A DNA stretch of 38,068 bases from the IMG/VR virus record IMGVR_UViG_3300032313_001255, positions 1 through 38,068 of that record. One strand, 5' to 3'. How positions within the stretch are numbered: the first letter of the stretch is position 1; every line of letters begins with the position of its first letter. This document shows positions 36,601 through 38,068 of this stretch, piece after piece. Made by a program: the position numbers and the translations under genes. The notes below the pieces were generated by a model. It was not told the origin of the DNA, ran no database searches, and saw only the letters and a program-made list of their open reading frames with translations. The stretch is from a virus.

Positions 36601-38068
36601 TTGAACCTGATGTTCCAGCAGAACCAGATGTGGTACTTAGACCACTTGTACCTGATACTCCTGATGAGCCTGAGGTAGCAGATGATCCACTTGAAGCTGA
36701 TCTACCAGCGACTCCGTCTATACCAGTAGTACCTGATGAACCTGAAGTGCCTGAGGTACCTGATAAAGCTGAAGAACCGCTTATACCATTTGAACCTGAA
36801 GTACCAGTTGAACCACTAGAAGCACTTGAACCGCTCTGACCTGATAAACCATTTGAACCTGAAGTTCCAGATGAGCCAGATGAGGCAGCTGAACCGCTTC
36901 TGCCAGATAAACCATTTGAACCAGATGTGCCTGAACTACCTGATGAAGCTGAAGTAGCGCTTAAACCACTTGTTCCTGAGACACCTGATGATCCTGAAGT
37001 TGCAGATGAACCACTTGTGCTACTTAAACCTGAAGTACCTGAAACACCTGATGAACCTGAAGTACCAGAAGAACTACTTGTTCCTGATAGACCTGAAGTA
37101 CCTGAAACACCGGTTGAACCGTTAGTTCCTGATGAACCTGAGGTTGCACTTAGACCACTAGTACCACTTATACCTGATGAACCACTTGTACCAGATGAAG
37201 CACTTGAAGCTGATGAACCACTTCTTCCAGAAGTTCCACTTGCACCTGTTGAACCTGAAGAACCCGCTGATGATGATGAACCTGAAAATGCTGAAGTACC
37301 AGATGAACCAGATGAGCCTGAAGTGCCTGAAAGACCAGATACACCTGATACACCTGAGGTTCCAGATGAGCCACTTGAACCAGTTGAACCACTTGAAGCT
37401 GAAGATGATGAAGAACCACTTCTACCAGAGGTGCCTGATGAACCAGCACTACCTGAAGAACCAGATGAACCACTAGTACCAGAAGATGCTCCTGAAGAAC
37501 CAGATGAACCACTTATACCTGATGAACCAGATGACCCACTTGACGCTCCTGATCCACTTCGACCTGATAAACCATTTGAACCTGATGTACCTGATGAAGC
37601 ACTAGATGCTGAAGTACCACTTAATCCTGAAGTTCCTGAAACTCCGGATGAGCCTGAAGTACCTGATGAAGCTGATGTACCACTTGAACCTGATGAACCC
37701 GAAGTAGCTGAAGAAGCACTAGTTCCACTTAATCCTGAAGTACCAGATGAACCTGAAGTAGCTGAGGATGCTGATGTTCCTGATGTAGCACTTGATCCTG
37801 ATGATCCACTTGAGGCTGATCTTCCAGAAACTCCATCAATACCAGTTGTACCTGATGAGCCTGAAGTACCAGATGTAGCTGATAAGGCTGAAGAGCCACT
37901 TATACCGTTTGAACCTGAAGTTCCTGTTGAACCTGATGAAGCTGAAGAACCGCTTTGACCTGATAAACCATTAGAGCCTGAAGAACCACTAGAGGCTGAA
38001 GAGGCTGATGAACCACTACGACCTGATGTGCCTGATGAACCTGTAGAACCAGATGAACCGGATGAGGC
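33605..38068 (-). CDS. Giant collagen-like tail fibre protein, N-terminus outside the window
   Basis: Reading minus-strand triplets from 38068 down, one frame stays open for 1,487 codons to TGA at 33607-33605. Its start lies beyond the window. About the first 1,040 visible residues are Gly-X-Y triplets (GTSGSSGLSGTSG and the like). From about 34950 the protein becomes a beta-rich region with repeated blocks such as SGRVGIATTNPVEALHVVG, GGNFGIGTNNPVYKLQV and SSSGQIGIGLGASPTLLNHK, typical of phage fibre shafts. It ends in a probable receptor-binding tip (NNIDGYYGNGDGGRSYMSYP, then RVNNIRYVIPMYQV). This is a long adhesin-like fibre. The collagen-like part is Ser/Thr-rich and contains no proline. 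The following operon encodes glycosyltransferases, which suggests the fibre is glycosylated. That last step is inference. Confidence 0.88.
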   Translation of the reverse strand, partial: ASSGSSGSTGSSGTSGRSGSSASSASSGSSGSNGLSGQSGSSASSGSTGTSGSNGISGSSALSATSGTSGSSGTTGIDGVSGRSASSGSSGSSATSGTSASSATSGSSGTSGLSGTSASSATSGSSGSSGTSASSGTSGSSGVSGTSGLSGTSASSASSGTSGSNGLSGRSGSGASSGSSGSSGISGSSGSSGASSGTSGSSGSSGSAGSSGTSGRSGSSSSSASSGSTGSSGSSGTSGVSGVSGLSGTSGSSGSSGTSAFSGSSSSAGSSGSTGASGTSGRSGSSASSASSGTSGSSGISGTSGLSATSGSSGTNGSTGVSGTSGLSGTSSSSGTSGSSGVSGTSGLSSTSGSSATSGSSGVSGTSGLSATSASSGSSGTSGSNGLSGRSGSAASSGSSGTSGSNGLSGQSGSSASSGSTGTSGSNGISGSSALSGTSGTSGSSGTTGIDGVAGRSASSGSSATSGSSGVSGTSGLSTTSGSAGTSGSTGASGTSGLSGTSGSSATSGSSGVSGTSGASGTSASSGSSGSSGASGTSGRSGSSGSSGASSGSSGSSGSSGATGTSGRSGSSASSASSGSSGTSGTSGRSSSSGSSGSSGASGTNGVSGTSGTSGASSGSSGASGTSGRSGSSASSASSGSSGASGTSGTSASSGASGTSGTSGSSGVSGTNGISGSSALSGTSGTSGSSGTTGIDGVAGRSASSGSSGASGTNGSSGVSGTSGISGTSGSSGLSGTSGSSGLSGTSGSSGLSGTSGISGTSGSSGLSGTSGSSGLSGTSGLSGTSGSSGSSGATGTSGLSGRSGSSGSAASSGSSGSNGLSGRSGSSASSGSSGSSGASGRSGSSASSGSSGTSGSSGSSGISGASGTSGLSGTSGSSGTSGSSGSSGASGTNGSSGISGTSGISGTSGSSGLSGTSGSSGISGTSGISGTSGSSGLSGTSGSSGLSGTSGSSGISGTSGASGTSASSGSSGVSGTSGRSGSSASSASSGSSGTSGRSGSSASSGSSGASGTSGRSGSSASSGTSGSSGLAASAGISGNLFAFYPFTGVYASSSNTIQSTNLIYYDIPNTEIGIGPGVFTTASAGPTALLHVSGASNFPLFRVGSPANSNILFVTGSGRVGIATTNPVEALHVVGSGRFEGSLDLGHGADSEYSLEIGNGRTGNGFAYIDLVGDTTYPDYGFRLIRGNGGANTTSTITTRGTGTFLLETNEAAPIVFNTTAAERARIAAGGNFGIGTNNPVYKLQVTTAGAVDGIALDGSNNFVFAILESGTARGYSPAFPTSPGAFSTDSNTRDFVYRVEAATQRFLFNTNAGTGGSTLAITGSRVGITKVDPTGSFHINSAEQIALQIDSTTANNLFFVSSSGQIGIGLGASPTLLNHKLVVFSGSVALRGPNDAAFSFRLNDTGSTNRNALYVSSSNYLALGNISYTGLELFHTGSDPTRFDGNNIDGYYGNGDGGRSYMSYPEKWLAIRVNNIRYVIPMYQV
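35955..36075 (-). repeat. Fibre super-repeat module, copy A (nearest the C-terminus)
   Basis: In protein order this copy reads GVSGTNGISGSSALSG then TSGTSGSSGTTGIDGVAGRS. It shares with copies B and C the block NGISGSSALS, the unusual acidic GIDG triplet and GRSASSG. Its distinctive base string starts at 35964. Confidence 0.7.
36690..36850 (-). repeat. Fibre super-repeat module, copy B
   Basis: Protein order: GLSGQSGSSASSGSTG, then TSGSNGISGSSALSG, then TTGIDGVAGRSASSG. The GIDGVAGRS point begins at 36699, exactly 735 bases from copy A, so both stay in frame. Confidence 0.75.
37809..37970 (-). repeat. Fibre super-repeat module, copy C
   Basis: Nearly the same module as copy B (GLSGQSGSSASSG, NGISGSSALS, TTGIDGVSGRSASSG, with Val-Ser for Val-Ala). 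The corresponding point is at 37818, 1,119 bases from copy B. The spacing is a multiple of three, as expected for segmental duplication within the repeat. Confidence 0.75.

Larger units (their letters stand above)
34952..38068 (-). repeat. Collagen-like (Gly-X-Y)n coding repeat, proline-free, over 1,000 residues
   Basis: About 3.1 kb of three-residue (9-base) periodicity in which the first position is Gly (GGT, GGC, GGA). The next positions are Thr, Ser, Leu, Ile, Val, Ala, Asn or Arg, with Ser most often third. No proline codon was seen. A minority of triplets have Ala in place of Gly (for example ALS, ASS and ATS), at recurring places. The repeat continues past the window edge. The strict register also creates long false open frames full of Pro and Glu on the plus strand. 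Confidence 0.9.

Noticed and set aside
35292-37958. Two long plus-strand open frames (515 and 343 codons) rich in Pro, Glu and Asp
   Set aside because: They are the antisense of the Gly-X-Y fibre repeat: each Gly-Thr-Ser type triplet gives Pro/Glu/Val on the other strand. The minus frame is open throughout and continues into a normal fibre C-terminus.
34952-38068. Regular short periodicity resembling a CRISPR or tandem satellite array
   Set aside because: The period is 9 bases, follows codons, and codes for a collagen-like protein. There are no direct repeats of 24-40 bases with unique spacers.
1-38068. tRNA genes, insertion sequences, attachment sites or integrase
   Set aside because: No cloverleaf-like segment, transposase, terminal repeat or recombinase was seen. 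Gaps between genes are all short (under about 130 bases).

Overview
The window is part of the genome of a T4-like (contractile-tailed) bacteriophage. Nearly every gene lies on the minus strand, so transcription runs from high to low coordinates. Sheath, tube, baseplate and tape-measure genes sit beside T4-type replication genes: a gp32-like SSB, a UvsX-like RecA, a 5'-3' exonuclease, a gp41-like helicase and NrdA/NrdB. The DNA is AT-rich. Start codons follow A-rich leaders with almost no Shine-Dalgarno sequences. Four genes have a box pair of the form xTTG-N20-TAnATTTA, which resembles the Bacteroidota housekeeping promoter. Together these suggest a phage of a Bacteroidota host, probably an aquatic one. 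This is inference, because no host gene is present.

Layout in transcription order. (1) 38068-32753: a very long tail-fibre gene, truncated at its 5' end by the window edge, with at least 1,000 residues of proline-free collagen-like Gly-X-Y repeat rich in Ser and Thr, followed by three small genes. (2) 32743-27387: four overlapping sugar-transfer genes: a three-part glycosyltransferase with a GT25-like C-terminus, an FkbM methyltransferase, a GT4 enzyme and a TibC/Aah-like O-heptosyltransferase. (3) 27293-15485: the tail module: sheath, tube, gp26-like hub protein, tape measure and baseplate proteins including a LysM/gp53-like one. The gp26-like gene ends at a T8 run, and an ORF without a start codon continues in the +1 frame, which suggests programmed frameshifting just upstream of the tape measure. 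(4) 15452-6664: replication and nucleotide metabolism, including a short, divergent family-A polymerase-like protein. (5) 6630-2218: a probable lysis cassette with spanin-like membrane proteins, an outer-membrane barrel, a peptidoglycan-binding plus L,D-transpeptidase-fold lysin and holin-like proteins. (6) 2163-1: small genes, an AT-hook protein, a DpdA-like DNA-guanine transglycosylase and QueC, pointing to 7-deazaguanine modification of the phage DNA.

The most attractive candidate for an undescribed system is regions 1 and 2 together: a giant Ser/Thr-rich collagen-like fibre encoded immediately upstream of a dedicated glycosylation operon. One member contains a GT25-like domain (the family of animal collagen galactosyltransferases) and another resembles bacterial autotransporter O-heptosyltransferases. 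Other strong leads are the gp26 frameshift, an outer-membrane barrel gene overlapping an inner-membrane coiled-coil gene (a possible new spanin layout), the minimal polymerase, and two promoter classes that separate some replication and modification genes from structural and lysis genes.
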